Below, in pieces: positions 1 to 7,797 of a stretch of 11,483 nucleotides of DNA. Within the stretch, counting starts at the first letter, position 1; each line of letters opens with the position of its first letter. Both the position numbers and the translations under genes were made by a program. The notes below the pieces were generated by a model. It saw only the letters and a program-made list of their open reading frames with translations. It was not told where the DNA came from and ran no database searches. This DNA is from an uncultured Paracoccaceae bacterium (GTDB lineage: Bacteria > Pseudomonadota > Alphaproteobacteria > Rhodobacterales > Rhodobacteraceae): positions 1 through 11,483 of the forward strand of contig CAKZNY010000009.1 in the NCBI GenBank assembly GCA_937132145.1, in the 5' to 3' direction.

Positions 1-13
1 GAGGGTTTAAGAA

Positions 14-1006
14 ATGAAACTACCTTTTTTAATATCAAGAAGAGGTGTTATCGCAGGAGCAACGATGCTCGGGTTGATGATGACTTCGGCCGCTGCGATG
101 GCGGACGTCGTGAAAGTTGCCGGAATTTTTACATTACCGGTAGAACAACAATGGATTAGCCGGATTCATATCGCACTTAATGCAGCAGAAGAACGCGGCG
201 ACATCGAATACGTGTATTCCGAAAATGTTTCCAATACCGATTATGAGCGCGTTATGCGGGAATATGCCGAAAGCGGTGTTGACCTGATCGTGGGCGAGGT
301 TTTCGGTCTTGAGCGCGCAGCCCGCAAGGTTGCAGCGGATTATCCCGAAACGGCCTTCCTGATGGGTTCTTCCTTTGAAGCGCAGGCGCCGAACTTCTCG
401 GTGTTTGATAACTTCATCCACGAGCCTGCCTATTTGTCCGGTATGGTTGCCGGTGCGGCGAGCAAAAGCAACGTGATCGGTATGGTCGGGGGCTACGCAA
501 TCCCCGAGGTTAACCGCCTGATGAACGCATTTATGGACGGTGCACGGGAAACCAACCCCGAGGTGACTTTCCTCGTGAACTTCATCGACAGCTGGTACGA
601 TCCCCCCAAAGCGAAAGAAAGTGCTTTTGCCATGATTGATGCCGGTGCGGACATTATGTACGCAGAACGCTTCGGTGTTGCGGATGCAGCGGTTGAACGT
701 GGTATTAAAGCGATCGGCAATGTGATTGATACGGCTGGGGATTATCCAAACACAATCCTTGCCTCCGCAATCTGGCATATGGAAGCCACGGTCGATACGG
801 CTATTGCCGCCGTTGCTGACGGTTCTTACACAGCGGATAACTATAGCAAATACAGCTATATGGCTTACGGCGGTGGTTCACTGGCGCTGGATGAATCGCT
901 GAGTTCCGCCGAAGTTGTCGCGGCGGTAAAAGCCAAGCAAGCGGCGATTCTGGATGGCAGTTATACTGTCACCGTGAATGACGAAGCGCCGGTTTCTGAC
1001 AATTAA
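14..1006 (+). CDS. BMP-family ABC transporter substrate-binding protein (nucleobase/nucleoside type)
   Basis: This 330-residue protein is the periplasmic binding component of the ABC importer encoded just downstream. Residues 1-30 form a signal peptide: Arg9-Arg10 precede a hydrophobic stretch that ends in AMA before Asp31. The twin arginines (SRRGVIAGA) allow Tat export, but Sec is equally possible. The mature part has the BMP/PnrA fold pattern, with a first strand (VVKVAGIF, 32-39), a 'DLIVGEVFG' strand-turn and a 'SNVIGMVGG' hinge-like segment. Family members such as Treponema PnrA and Lactococcus BmpA bind nucleosides. The usual family motif after strand 1 (Gly, Asp, then Ser-Phe) is absent; PVEQQW stands there instead, so the ligand may differ from purine nucleosides. 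A GAGGG ribosome site 8 bases before the ATG supports the start. The neighbouring deaminase suggests a nucleobase-like ligand; this is inference. Confidence 0.88.
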   Translation: MKLPFLISRRGVIAGATMLGLMMTSAAAMADVVKVAGIFTLPVEQQWISRIHIALNAAEERGDIEYVYSENVSNTDYERVMREYAESGVDLIVGEVFGLERAARKVAADYPETAFLMGSSFEAQAPNFSVFDNFIHEPAYLSGMVAGAASKSNVIGMVGGYAIPEVNRLMNAFMDGARETNPEVTFLVNFIDSWYDPPKAKESAFAMIDAGADIMYAERFGVADAAVERGIKAIGNVIDTAGDYPNTILASAIWHMEATVDTAIAAVADGSYTADNYSKYSYMAYGGGSLALDESLSSAEVVAAVKAKQAAILDGSYTVTVNDEAPVSDN

Positions 1007-1012
1007 AAGGAT

Positions 1013-1042
1013 AAAGGGCCAGGTTCGCTTGGCCCTTTTCTT
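1013..1042 (+). terminator. Intercistronic hairpin with T run, likely partial terminator
   Basis: An 11-base-pair stem (1013-1023 with 1028-1038, one G-T pair) closes a TTCG tetraloop and is followed by TTTTCTT. It begins 6 bases after the binding-protein stop codon and ends 11 bases before the ATPase start. The shape fits an intrinsic terminator. Since the downstream transporter genes have no other visible promoter, partial termination or 3'-end protection of the binding-protein mRNA is the likely role. The role is inferred; the inverted repeat is plain in the sequence. Confidence 0.75.
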
Positions 1043-1049
1043 ATAGATT

Positions 1050-2570
1050 ATGACAAACCCCTGCGTTCTTTCCCTGAATAACCTGACCAAACGATTTGGC
1101 TCGGTCGTCGCCAATGATGCTGTCAGTATCGACTTGCACCGAGGCGAGGTTCTTTCGTTGCTTGGCGAAAACGGGGCAGGGAAGACCACGCTGATGAATA
1201 TGTTGTTTGGGCATTATGTGCCGGACAGCGGCTCGATCGACGTTGCGGATGAATTTGGTGAAATGCATCCGCTTACGCTTGGTCATCCGCAAGCGGCGCT
1301 GGACGCTGGAATTGGCATGGTTCACCAGCATTTTACCTTGGCCGAAAGCCTGACGGCACTGGACAATATCCTGCTGGGTTCGGAAAGCCTGCTTTCATGG
1401 CGACATAACCGCAATGCGGCGCGGCGTAAAATAAACGGAATTATGGAGCGCACAGGGCTGGCGGCGCCGCTGGATGAACCGGTTGGCAAGCTTACCGTTG
1501 GCGAGCGTCAACGCGTTGAAATTCTTAAGGCTTTGTATCATGACGCCCGAATTTTGGTGCTAGATGAACCCACGGCGGTTCTACCCCCGCAGGAGGCTGA
1601 CACCCTGTTTGAAAACATTGGCGCGATGACTACGGGCGGCCTGTCGGTGATTTTCATCTCGCATAAACTGCGCGAGGTTCTGGCATTCTCGAACCGCATC
1701 GTCGTGCTTCGCCACGGAAAGAAAGTTGGCGAGATTGCCACGGAGGATGCGGATGAACGCGTGATTGCCCGCATGATGGTTGGGGCCGACACGCCCGCCA
1801 CGCCGAGGGTTTCGATGGAGCCGGGCGCGAAGGTGCTGGAACTGAAATCGGTAACGGTGAAAGGTGATAACGCCCGCACGACATTGCATTCGGTAAACCT
1901 GAGCATCCATGCGCACGAGATCGTCGGGATAGCTGGCGTTTCGGGCAACGGCCAGTCGGCAATGGCGCGGGTGATTTCCGGTTTGGCATCACCGGATAGC
2001 GGCGTGATGCTGATAGATGGCCACAAGATCAATCGTTTCACACCCCCTGCGATGCAAAAGGCAGGGGTCGGTCGCATACCCGAAGATCGTCATCATGAAG
2101 GCATGATCGGCGCGATGAGCGTTGCCGAAAATCTGGTGATCGAGCGTCTTGATGACCCCGAAATCCAGAAACTCGGGTTTCTTCGGCGGAAATATATTCG
2201 CTCCAACGCTGAAGAACTTAGCCGCACATATGATATCCGTGGGCCGGGAATTGATGCTGACGCACGGCTTTTGTCTGGTGGAAACATCCAGAAACTTATT
2301 CTTGCGCGGGTGTTCGAGCGCTCCCCCCGCCTTATTCTGGCGAACCAGCCGACGCGGGGGCTGGATCTGGGGGCGGCCAATGAAGTGGCGCGCCGCTTGC
2401 TGAAAGCCCGGGCACGTGGGGCGGGTGTGTTACTTATATCCGAAGACCTTGACGAGATTCTGGCCCTCTGCGACCGCGTTATCGTCATTCATGATGGCCA
2501 GTTGTTTGAAGCCCACAGTAAAGACCGCCAAGCCATAGGCCTGATGATGGCAGGAGAAAACATATGTTAA
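1050..2570 (+). CDS. Double-domain ABC transporter ATP-binding protein (NupO/YufO-like)
   Basis: This 506-residue cytoplasmic ATPase powers the importer and carries two nucleotide-binding domains in one chain, as usual for BMP/ribose-type systems. Domain 1 (about 6-245) is complete: Walker A GENGAGKT at 39-46, signature TVGERQ near 149-154, Walker B ILVLDEP with Asp172-Glu173, and switch His205. Domain 2 (about 262-500) is degenerate. Its P-loop reads GVSGNGQS (296-303) without the Lys, and the Walker B end reads LILANQPTRG with Gln433 in place of the catalytic Glu, although its signature LLSGGNIQK (408-416) is good. A degenerate second site is a known trait of this family, so one hydrolytic site is expected. 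The ATG has no clear Shine-Dalgarno sequence and lies 11 bases past the hairpin. The gene overlaps the next one by 7 bases. Confidence 0.92.
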   Translation: MTNPCVLSLNNLTKRFGSVVANDAVSIDLHRGEVLSLLGENGAGKTTLMNMLFGHYVPDSGSIDVADEFGEMHPLTLGHPQAALDAGIGMVHQHFTLAESLTALDNILLGSESLLSWRHNRNAARRKINGIMERTGLAAPLDEPVGKLTVGERQRVEILKALYHDARILVLDEPTAVLPPQEADTLFENIGAMTTGGLSVIFISHKLREVLAFSNRIVVLRHGKKVGEIATEDADERVIARMMVGADTPATPRVSMEPGAKVLELKSVTVKGDNARTTLHSVNLSIHAHEIVGIAGVSGNGQSAMARVISGLASPDSGVMLIDGHKINRFTPPAMQKAGVGRIPEDRHHEGMIGAMSVAENLVIERLDDPEIQKLGFLRRKYIRSNAEELSRTYDIRGPGIDADARLLSGGNIQKLILARVFERSPRLILANQPTRGLDLGAANEVARRLLKARARGAGVLLISEDLDEILALCDRVIVIHDGQLFEAHSKDRQAIGLMMAGENIC

Positions 2571-3631
2571 GAATCGAGCCACGCGAAGCACCGTCTCGTT
2601 GGTGGACCTTGGGGGTTCCTGTCATTTCCGCGCTGTTGGCGTTGCTGCTGGCGGCGATTCCTCTGGCGGCAGCGGGCGCAAATATTGTTGAAGCTTACAA
2701 ACAGATGTTTAACGGGATTTTTGGTTCGGTCTTTGCGTTTACCGAGATGTTGACCCGCGCAACCCCGCTGATCTTCACCGGCCTTGCCGCGACGATGGCG
2801 TTCCGCGCCAAGCTGTGGAATATCGGCGCGGAGGGCCAGTTATACCTCGGGGCCATGGCTGCGGTTACGGTTGGCACTGGCTTGATTGATGCGCCATCTT
2901 TTATTCTTATCCCTATCATTCTACTGGCTGGCGCCGCTGGCGGAGCGGCTGGAATGGCTGGCCCCGCCTATCTAAAAGTCCGCTTTGGGGCAGACGAGGT
3001 TGTGACCACCTTGTTGCTTAATTTCATTATCCTGATCTTCTTGCAGATGATGCTGGAAGGGCCGCTCCAAGATCCGATGGGGATGGGCTGGCCGCAATCA
3101 GAACCAATCGTGGATAACGGTATACTGCCGCAGTTGGTGCCCCGAATGCGGCTGCATTCCGGCCTGATAATCGCACTGGTTGCCGCGGCTATAGCCCATG
3201 TCATGCTGTCCAAAAGTGTTTGGGGATTCAAGCTGCGGGCTGTTGGTGAAAACGCGGCGGCGGCATTCCACGCGGGCATCGGTGTGAGGCGCACGTTGAT
3301 GAGCGCCGCGATAGTTTCCGGCGCCTTGGCTGGCCTTGCCGGTGTCAGTGAAGTGGCCGGACTAAGGGGTTACCTGACAACCGATCTGTCGCCCGGCTTT
3401 GGCTATACCGGTATTGTGGTCGCTATGCTTGCAGGATTATCCCCGATTGGCGTGGTTATTTCTGCCGTATTTATTGCCTCCATCTTTGTGGGCGCGGACA
3501 CGATGAGCCGCGCGATTGGCGTTTCGAGCTATCTGTCTGACCTTGTGGTGGCCCTCTCGCTGATTTGCGTTTTGATTGGCGGTTTTATTGCCAAGTATCG
3601 CATTATCCGAACAAACAAGGGGGATGTGTGA
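2564..3631 (+). CDS. ABC transporter permease, branched-chain/BMP type (subunit 1)
   Basis: This 355-residue inner-membrane protein is one of the two permease subunits that form the transport channel. It has a short cytoplasmic N-terminus, a first membrane segment at about 16-38 and roughly eight further hydrophobic segments. The family motif WNIGAEGQLYLGA lies at 85-97. A cytoplasmic coupling loop (WGFKLRAVGENAAAAFHAG, from about 220) should contact the ATPase. It resembles NupP/YufP of the Bacillus guanosine importer and NupB of Lactococcus; the assignment rests on motif recall, not a search. The ATG overlaps the ATPase gene by 7 bases and is preceded by AGGAG. The stop codon overlaps the next start as TGATG, which suggests translational coupling. 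Confidence 0.9.
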   Translation: MLRIEPREAPSRWWTLGVPVISALLALLLAAIPLAAAGANIVEAYKQMFNGIFGSVFAFTEMLTRATPLIFTGLAATMAFRAKLWNIGAEGQLYLGAMAAVTVGTGLIDAPSFILIPIILLAGAAGGAAGMAGPAYLKVRFGADEVVTTLLLNFIILIFLQMMLEGPLQDPMGMGWPQSEPIVDNGILPQLVPRMRLHSGLIIALVAAAIAHVMLSKSVWGFKLRAVGENAAAAFHAGIGVRRTLMSAAIVSGALAGLAGVSEVAGLRGYLTTDLSPGFGYTGIVVAMLAGLSPIGVVISAVFIASIFVGADTMSRAIGVSSYLSDLVVALSLICVLIGGFIAKYRIIRTNKGDV

Positions 3632-4572
3632 TGGATATTATCCAAATCCTGATATCCGAAAACTTCTGGGCCGCTTCGCTACGGATCGCCACGCCCTTGA
3701 TTTTCGGTGTGCTCGGCGCGTTGCTTTGCGAAAAAGCAGGCGTGTTGAACTTGGGTATCGAGGGTATTTTTGCCGCCGGAGCCATGGCCGGATGGATGGC
3801 TGTTTGGCTGGGGGCAGGGCTGTGGGGAGGATTGCTGGTAGCCGGGCTGGTGGGCGGTTTCTTCGGTTTGATCCATGCCATTCTGACTGTACCCCTTGGC
3901 TTGTCGCAACATGTGTCAGGGCTGGGGATTACGATGCTGGCGACCTCGGTCAGTTATTTCACCTATCGCACCGCGCTGCCAAAAGTGTCTTCCCCGCCAC
4001 GAATTGAACCGTTTCAGCCCCTCGATATCCCCGTGTTGTCCGATCTACCGTTCATCGGGCCGGTGCTGTTCCAGCAAACGGCGATGACGTGGCTGGCGCT
4101 TTTCATGGTGGCGTTGGTCTGGTGGGTGCTAAACCGCACTCCGTTGGGGTTGGCTATTCGGGCCGTTGGTGACAATCCCGATGCCGTCGATGCACAGGGG
4201 TTGTCGGTTTACGGATTGCGGATGGGTGCAATCGTGGCTGGCTCTGCGCTGATGGCGTTAGGCGGGGCATTCCTTACCATGTCGGCCTTTGATGCATTCT
4301 TCTTTGGCATGGTGAATGGGCGCGGCTGGATATGTATCGCCTTGGTAATATTTGCCAGCTGGCGACCGGGAAAGGCGCTGTTGGGCGCATTGTTGTTCGG
4401 GGCGTTTGATGCCTTTCAGGTGCGATTGCAAACGCAAGTCGGCGCGTTTTTACCGTCACAGGTATTCCTGATGGCGCCATATGTTTTATCAATCTTCGCG
4501 CTTGTGATTGTCGCGCGCCGCGCCGAATATCCACGTGCATTGCTGACACCATGGTTTAAAGGGCAACGTTGA
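3631..4572 (+). CDS. ABC transporter permease, branched-chain/BMP type (subunit 2)
   Basis: This 313-residue membrane protein is the second permease subunit and pairs with the one encoded just upstream. It carries the same signature in a related form, LNLGIEGIFAAGA (39-51), and a coupling loop LGLAIRAVGDNPDAVDAQG (172-190). Around eight hydrophobic segments are visible, including 17-34, 55-80, 152-167 and several beyond 195. It is like NupQ/YufQ or NupC of nucleoside importers. I chose the ATG at 3631 over an in-frame start at 3565: it overlaps the preceding stop as TGATG, has an AAGGGGGA ribosome site, and gives the usual family N-terminus. The longer version would add 22 non-hydrophobic residues. 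Confidence 0.9.
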   Translation: MDIIQILISENFWAASLRIATPLIFGVLGALLCEKAGVLNLGIEGIFAAGAMAGWMAVWLGAGLWGGLLVAGLVGGFFGLIHAILTVPLGLSQHVSGLGITMLATSVSYFTYRTALPKVSSPPRIEPFQPLDIPVLSDLPFIGPVLFQQTAMTWLALFMVALVWWVLNRTPLGLAIRAVGDNPDAVDAQGLSVYGLRMGAIVAGSALMALGGAFLTMSAFDAFFFGMVNGRGWICIALVIFASWRPGKALLGALLFGAFDAFQVRLQTQVGAFLPSQVFLMAPYVLSIFALVIVARRAEYPRALLTPWFKGQR

Positions 4573-5870
4573 TGAACTTTGATCTTATCCTAAAAAACGC
4601 GACCCTGCCGGATGGGCAAACAGGCGTTGATATAGCTTGCGCCGATGGCCTTATAGTTGCGGTTGAACGGGGCATTCACGCCGAGGCGAAAGAAATTATC
4701 GACGCGGAGGGGCAACTGGTATCGCCGCCATTTATTGACCCGCATTTCCATATGGATGCAACCCTGTCGCTGGGCACGCCGCGCATGAACGTGTCCGGTA
4801 CATTGCTAGAGGGGATCGCGCTTTGGGGGGAACTCAAGCCGGTGCAAAGCGTCGAGGACATAATCGAGCGGGCGATGCGGTATTGCGATCTAGCCATTTC
4901 CATGGGAATCGGCGCCATCCGCAGCCATGTGGACATCTGCGATGATGCGTTAAAAGGCGTCGAGGCTCTGCTGGACGTTCGCAAACAAGTCGCCCCCTAT
5001 CTGGACCTGCAACTGGTGGCTTTTCCGCAAGATGGCGTATTTCGCGACCCTACGGCCAAAGAAAACCTCATGCGATCCCTCGATATGGGCGTGGATGTTG
5101 TCGGGGGCATCCCGCATTTTGAACGCACAATGCAGGATGGCGCAGATTCGGTGAAGTTCCTCTGTGAAATTGCGGCTGAACGTGGCTTGATGGTCGATAT
5201 GCATTGCGACGAGAGCGATGATCCCCTTAGCCGTCATGTGGAAACACTTGCCAATGAAACCAGACGGTTGGGGCTGGAGGGCAGGGTTACCGGTTCACAT
5301 CTGACCTCGATGCACTCAATGGATAATTACTATGTTTCCAAGCTGATACCGCTGATGGCCGAAGCCGAGCTGCGCGTCATCCCCAACCCGTTGATCAATA
5401 TCATGCTTCAGGGTCGCCACGACACCTATCCTAAACGGCGGGGGCAAACGCGGGTGCCCGAACTGAAGGCCGCTGGAATAACGGTAGGGTTTGGCTCGGA
5501 CTGCGTCATGGACCCGTGGTACTCGCTGGGTAAGGCTGACATGCTGGACGTGGCCCATATGGGGCTGCACGTCGGGCAACTATCCAGCCGCGCCGATATG
5601 GCGTGGTGCTTTGAGGCGGTTACGACAAATTCCGCCAAGATCATGGGGCTTAAGGGGTACGGTCTGGAGAAAGGATGTAAGGCTAATATGGTCTTGCTTC
5701 AGGCAAGCAACACGATTGAGGCCATCCGGTTGCGACCAAACCGCTTAGCCGTGATCAGGGAAGGCGTGGTTATTTCGCGAACGTCGCCGAACCATCCAAA
5801 ACTGTTTATGGAGAACCGTCCGGACACATTAAATCCAGCAGATTACGCGCCGAATTCTTCTGATACCTGA
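4572..5870 (+). CDS. Cytosine-deaminase-family amidohydrolase (CodA-like)
   Basis: This 432-residue cytoplasmic metal hydrolase aligns from end to end with E. coli CodA, which turns cytosine into uracil and ammonia. Every metal and catalytic residue is present at a constant offset of three: His58 and His60 (PHFH), Gln153, His211, Glu214 (HCDE), His243 and Asp310. Other shared blocks are LQLVAFPQ, LQGRHDTYPKRRG and DPWY. The position of CodA Asp314, which lines the substrate pocket and whose mutation shifts preference toward 5-fluorocytosine, is Cys311 here, and CodA His312 is Ser309. The natural substrate could therefore be another pyrimidine or related ring. Being last in the transporter operon, it probably processes the imported compound. 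The start at 4572 overlaps the permease stop; a TTG codon directly before it (4569) is less likely. Family is firm, exact substrate is not. Confidence 0.88.
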   Translation: MNFDLILKNATLPDGQTGVDIACADGLIVAVERGIHAEAKEIIDAEGQLVSPPFIDPHFHMDATLSLGTPRMNVSGTLLEGIALWGELKPVQSVEDIIERAMRYCDLAISMGIGAIRSHVDICDDALKGVEALLDVRKQVAPYLDLQLVAFPQDGVFRDPTAKENLMRSLDMGVDVVGGIPHFERTMQDGADSVKFLCEIAAERGLMVDMHCDESDDPLSRHVETLANETRRLGLEGRVTGSHLTSMHSMDNYYVSKLIPLMAEAELRVIPNPLINIMLQGRHDTYPKRRGQTRVPELKAAGITVGFGSDCVMDPWYSLGKADMLDVAHMGLHVGQLSSRADMAWCFEAVTTNSAKIMGLKGYGLEKGCKANMVLLQASNTIEAIRLRPNRLAVIREGVVISRTSPNHPKLFMENRPDTLNPADYAPNSSDT

Positions 5871-5903
5871 CGGCGGTGCCATTACAGGCAGCCACGTGAC
5901 GCA

Positions 5904-6383
5904 TCATAAATCTTCCTCGGCCTTTGTCCTCTCTTGCTGGATTTCCCGAATTCTTTCCGGCCAAGTCGATTTTATGTAACCCAATATTGCCTCAATCTCC
6001 TCGTCACTCAGGATGCCTTCAAAGGCGGGCATTCCGCTGTTGAAGTTGGCAACACCGCTTTGCGCCAATGCCTCGGCACCGCCAAGCTTTGTGTAGGTAA
6101 ACAATAAGTTATCTGAATGATGCCATGTGTGCCCGTCTTCATCATGCGGCGGGGCAGGCAGAATTCCGTCGGATTTCGGCGTTTGCCAGTCCGCCTCGCC
6201 CTGCAAGTTGGCACCATGACATGCAGCACAGCTTGTAGCGTATAGTACGGCGCCTATGGATGTATCTATTTCATGTTTCCGGTTTTCATTGCTCGTAAAA
6301 ACCAGCAGGGCTACGACCACCACACCGGCTGCCATCGCCAGATAGCCTGCAATATTTGTAAATCGTTTGAACCGTGTTTTCAC
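5904..6383 (-). CDS. Membrane-anchored c-type cytochrome with His-rich loop
   Basis: This 159-residue protein has a basic N-terminus, one membrane segment (about 12-30) and a periplasmic cytochrome c domain. The haem site is CAACH (Cys52, Cys55, His56), and Met118 in SGMPAF is the likely second iron ligand. Between them lies a loop PAPPHDEDGHTWHHSD (76-91) with four histidines, possibly a metal site; from memory, similar loops occur in cytochromes encoded in alphaproteobacterial copper clusters. The C-terminus is a charged helix. The start is GTG, placed directly after the multicopper oxidase stop (TAAGTG) with an AAGG ribosome site, so the two are very likely co-translated. It probably exchanges electrons with the oxidase or another periplasmic partner. 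The gene ends 33 bases from the converging deaminase gene. Confidence 0.88.
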   Translation of the reverse strand: MKTRFKRFTNIAGYLAMAAGVVVVALLVFTSNENRKHEIDTSIGAVLYATSCAACHGANLQGEADWQTPKSDGILPAPPHDEDGHTWHHSDNLLFTYTKLGGAEALAQSGVANFNSGMPAFEGILSDEEIEAILGYIKSTWPERIREIQQERTKAEEDL

Positions 6384-7757
6384 TTAAACCACCTTCAACC
6401 AAGTCAACATACCACCTGCTGCATGTTCGAGCATATGGCAGTGGAACAACCAGTCGCCCGGATTATCGGCGACGAATGCTATTTCGGCAACCTCGTCGCG
6501 TTGAAGCAAAATCGTATCACGTAGCGGGCCTTGAGCGCCGTCTTCCTCGATTTTACGGAAATGGAAGCCGTGCAAATGCATCGCGTGCGGGAAGCTGGTG
6601 TCGTTGATTATTTTGATGCGTATGGTTTCCCCGCGTTTGGCTGTAAGCAGAGGTTTTTCGGGCAAACCGGCCACTCCGTTGAAGGCCCAGAACAAGTTAT
6701 TGTTCATTAACTCGCCTGCGGTTTTCATCTCCCCGTCAATCAATGCGCCTCGCATGCCGCCCATCGCGCCGCCCTCCATCAACAAATCAACACGCCGTGC
6801 TGTTTCGAGATCACCCAAGGCAGGGACGGGATTTGCCGGTAATGCTTTGGGTGCAGACATTCGGGCCTCGCGCGCCTGTCCTTCAACCGGGAATTGGGCG
6901 AGAAAAAATATCGCGCCGCGATCCTGCATCACCAACGCGGCTTCCTCCCCTTCAGCGGCCGTCACATCAAGGATCATATCCGCGCGCTGTGCAGGTGCCA
7001 GAGTCAGGCGATCAGCCTCAACTGGAACCTCCAGAGGTTGGCCATCAAGTGCTACGATCCAGCCTTGCAGCCCATCAAGCGCCAGATCAAAAATCCTCGA
7101 ATTAGACACGTTAACCAGCCGAAGGCGAAGCCGCTCAAACTGCCGAACCGGATGCGTTGTAGGCGCACGGCCATTAACCGTAACCCAATTGCCAATACGC
7201 CCCGCGTGTGACCAATCAGTTGAAGGGCCAAAACTTTCGTCAATCTTGCCATCGGGGGTCAGACGCCAATCATCGATCAGGAAAATATCGTCGCGGTCCA
7301 CTTCGGGTGGATTGGCTTCTTCAACGATCAGAGGGCCATACAGCCCCCGCGCCATTTGCTCCGACGTGCGATTATGCGGGTGATACCAATAGGTTCCCGC
7401 ATCCGGCACGGTAAAATCATAATCGAACGTATCACCCGGTGCGACGGCGTCTTGCGTTAAGCCAACCACTCCGTCCATTTTGTTATCGATGCGAATGCCG
7501 TGCCAGTGAACCGAGGAACCTTGCGGAAGATCGTTAACAAACTGCCGCGTGATCCGCGCTCCTTGGGGGACCCGTATAAGTGGGCCGGGAACGCCGCCGT
7601 CGTATCCCCATATTGCCGAGTCGGGGAAACCTTCGGGGGCTATGTGCTGCATTCCGGTGCGCGCTCGCAGGATTGTCGGGGTTTGCGCGCTCGACAAGTT
7701 TGGCAATATGGCGGCGGCGGCTGTGGTCGCAAGGAAGTTTCGTCTCGATACCTGCAT
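6384..7757 (-). CDS. Tat-exported multicopper oxidase (CueO/laccase family)
   Basis: This 457-residue periplasmic copper enzyme begins with a Tat signal, SRRNFLATTAAAAIL, with likely cleavage near SSA-24 or AQT-26. All four copper-ligand blocks are present: HWHG (His84, His86), WYHPH (His126, His128), HAMHLHGFHF (His391, His394, His396) and HCHMLEHAAGGM (His439, Cys440, His441, His445, axial Met450). Type 1 and trinuclear centres should therefore be functional. Such enzymes couple four one-electron oxidations to reduction of O2 to water; CueO oxidises Cu(I). A short Met-rich stretch (327-351, five Met) sits between the second and third cupredoxin domains, where CueO has its Cu(I)-binding insert, which favours a metal oxidase over a phenol laccase. 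Flanking cytochrome genes suggest linked electron transfer. Start ATG has TAGGA upstream. The precise substrate is unknown. Confidence 0.92.
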   Translation of the reverse strand: MQVSRRNFLATTAAAAILPNLSSAQTPTILRARTGMQHIAPEGFPDSAIWGYDGGVPGPLIRVPQGARITRQFVNDLPQGSSVHWHGIRIDNKMDGVVGLTQDAVAPGDTFDYDFTVPDAGTYWYHPHNRTSEQMARGLYGPLIVEEANPPEVDRDDIFLIDDWRLTPDGKIDESFGPSTDWSHAGRIGNWVTVNGRAPTTHPVRQFERLRLRLVNVSNSRIFDLALDGLQGWIVALDGQPLEVPVEADRLTLAPAQRADMILDVTAAEGEEAALVMQDRGAIFFLAQFPVEGQAREARMSAPKALPANPVPALGDLETARRVDLLMEGGAMGGMRGALIDGEMKTAGELMNNNLFWAFNGVAGLPEKPLLTAKRGETIRIKIINDTSFPHAMHLHGFHFRKIEEDGAQGPLRDTILLQRDEVAEIAFVADNPGDWLFHCHMLEHAAGGMLTWLKVV

Positions 7758-7797
7758 TTTTGTGTCCTAAATTGGAATTGATCTTGAGGCTTTGGAA

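Noticed and set aside
134..778. Long open frame on the - strand (214 codons) within the binding-protein gene
   Set aside because: It is antisense to a well-supported gene, its product has no recognisable domain, and it has no matching operon context.
1935..2370. Degenerate second ATPase domain as a sign of gene decay
   Set aside because: Loss of the P-loop Lys and the Walker B Glu in the second domain is usual for double-domain ATPases of BMP and ribose importers, and the reading frame is intact.
3565..3630. Extended N-terminus for the second permease
   Set aside because: The extra 22 residues overlap the first permease, are not hydrophobic, and the ATG at 3631 has a good ribosome site and a TGATG junction.
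5871..5903. Bidirectional terminator between the converging deaminase and cytochrome genes
   Set aside because: GGTGCC and GGCAGCC look complementary at first, but the pairing is imperfect and no T run follows on either strand.
6598..7383. 261-codon open frame on the + strand opposite the multicopper oxidase
   Set aside because: The product is Ser/Arg/Pro-rich and low in structure, typical of the antisense of a GC-rich gene; the oxidase frame has all copper ligands.
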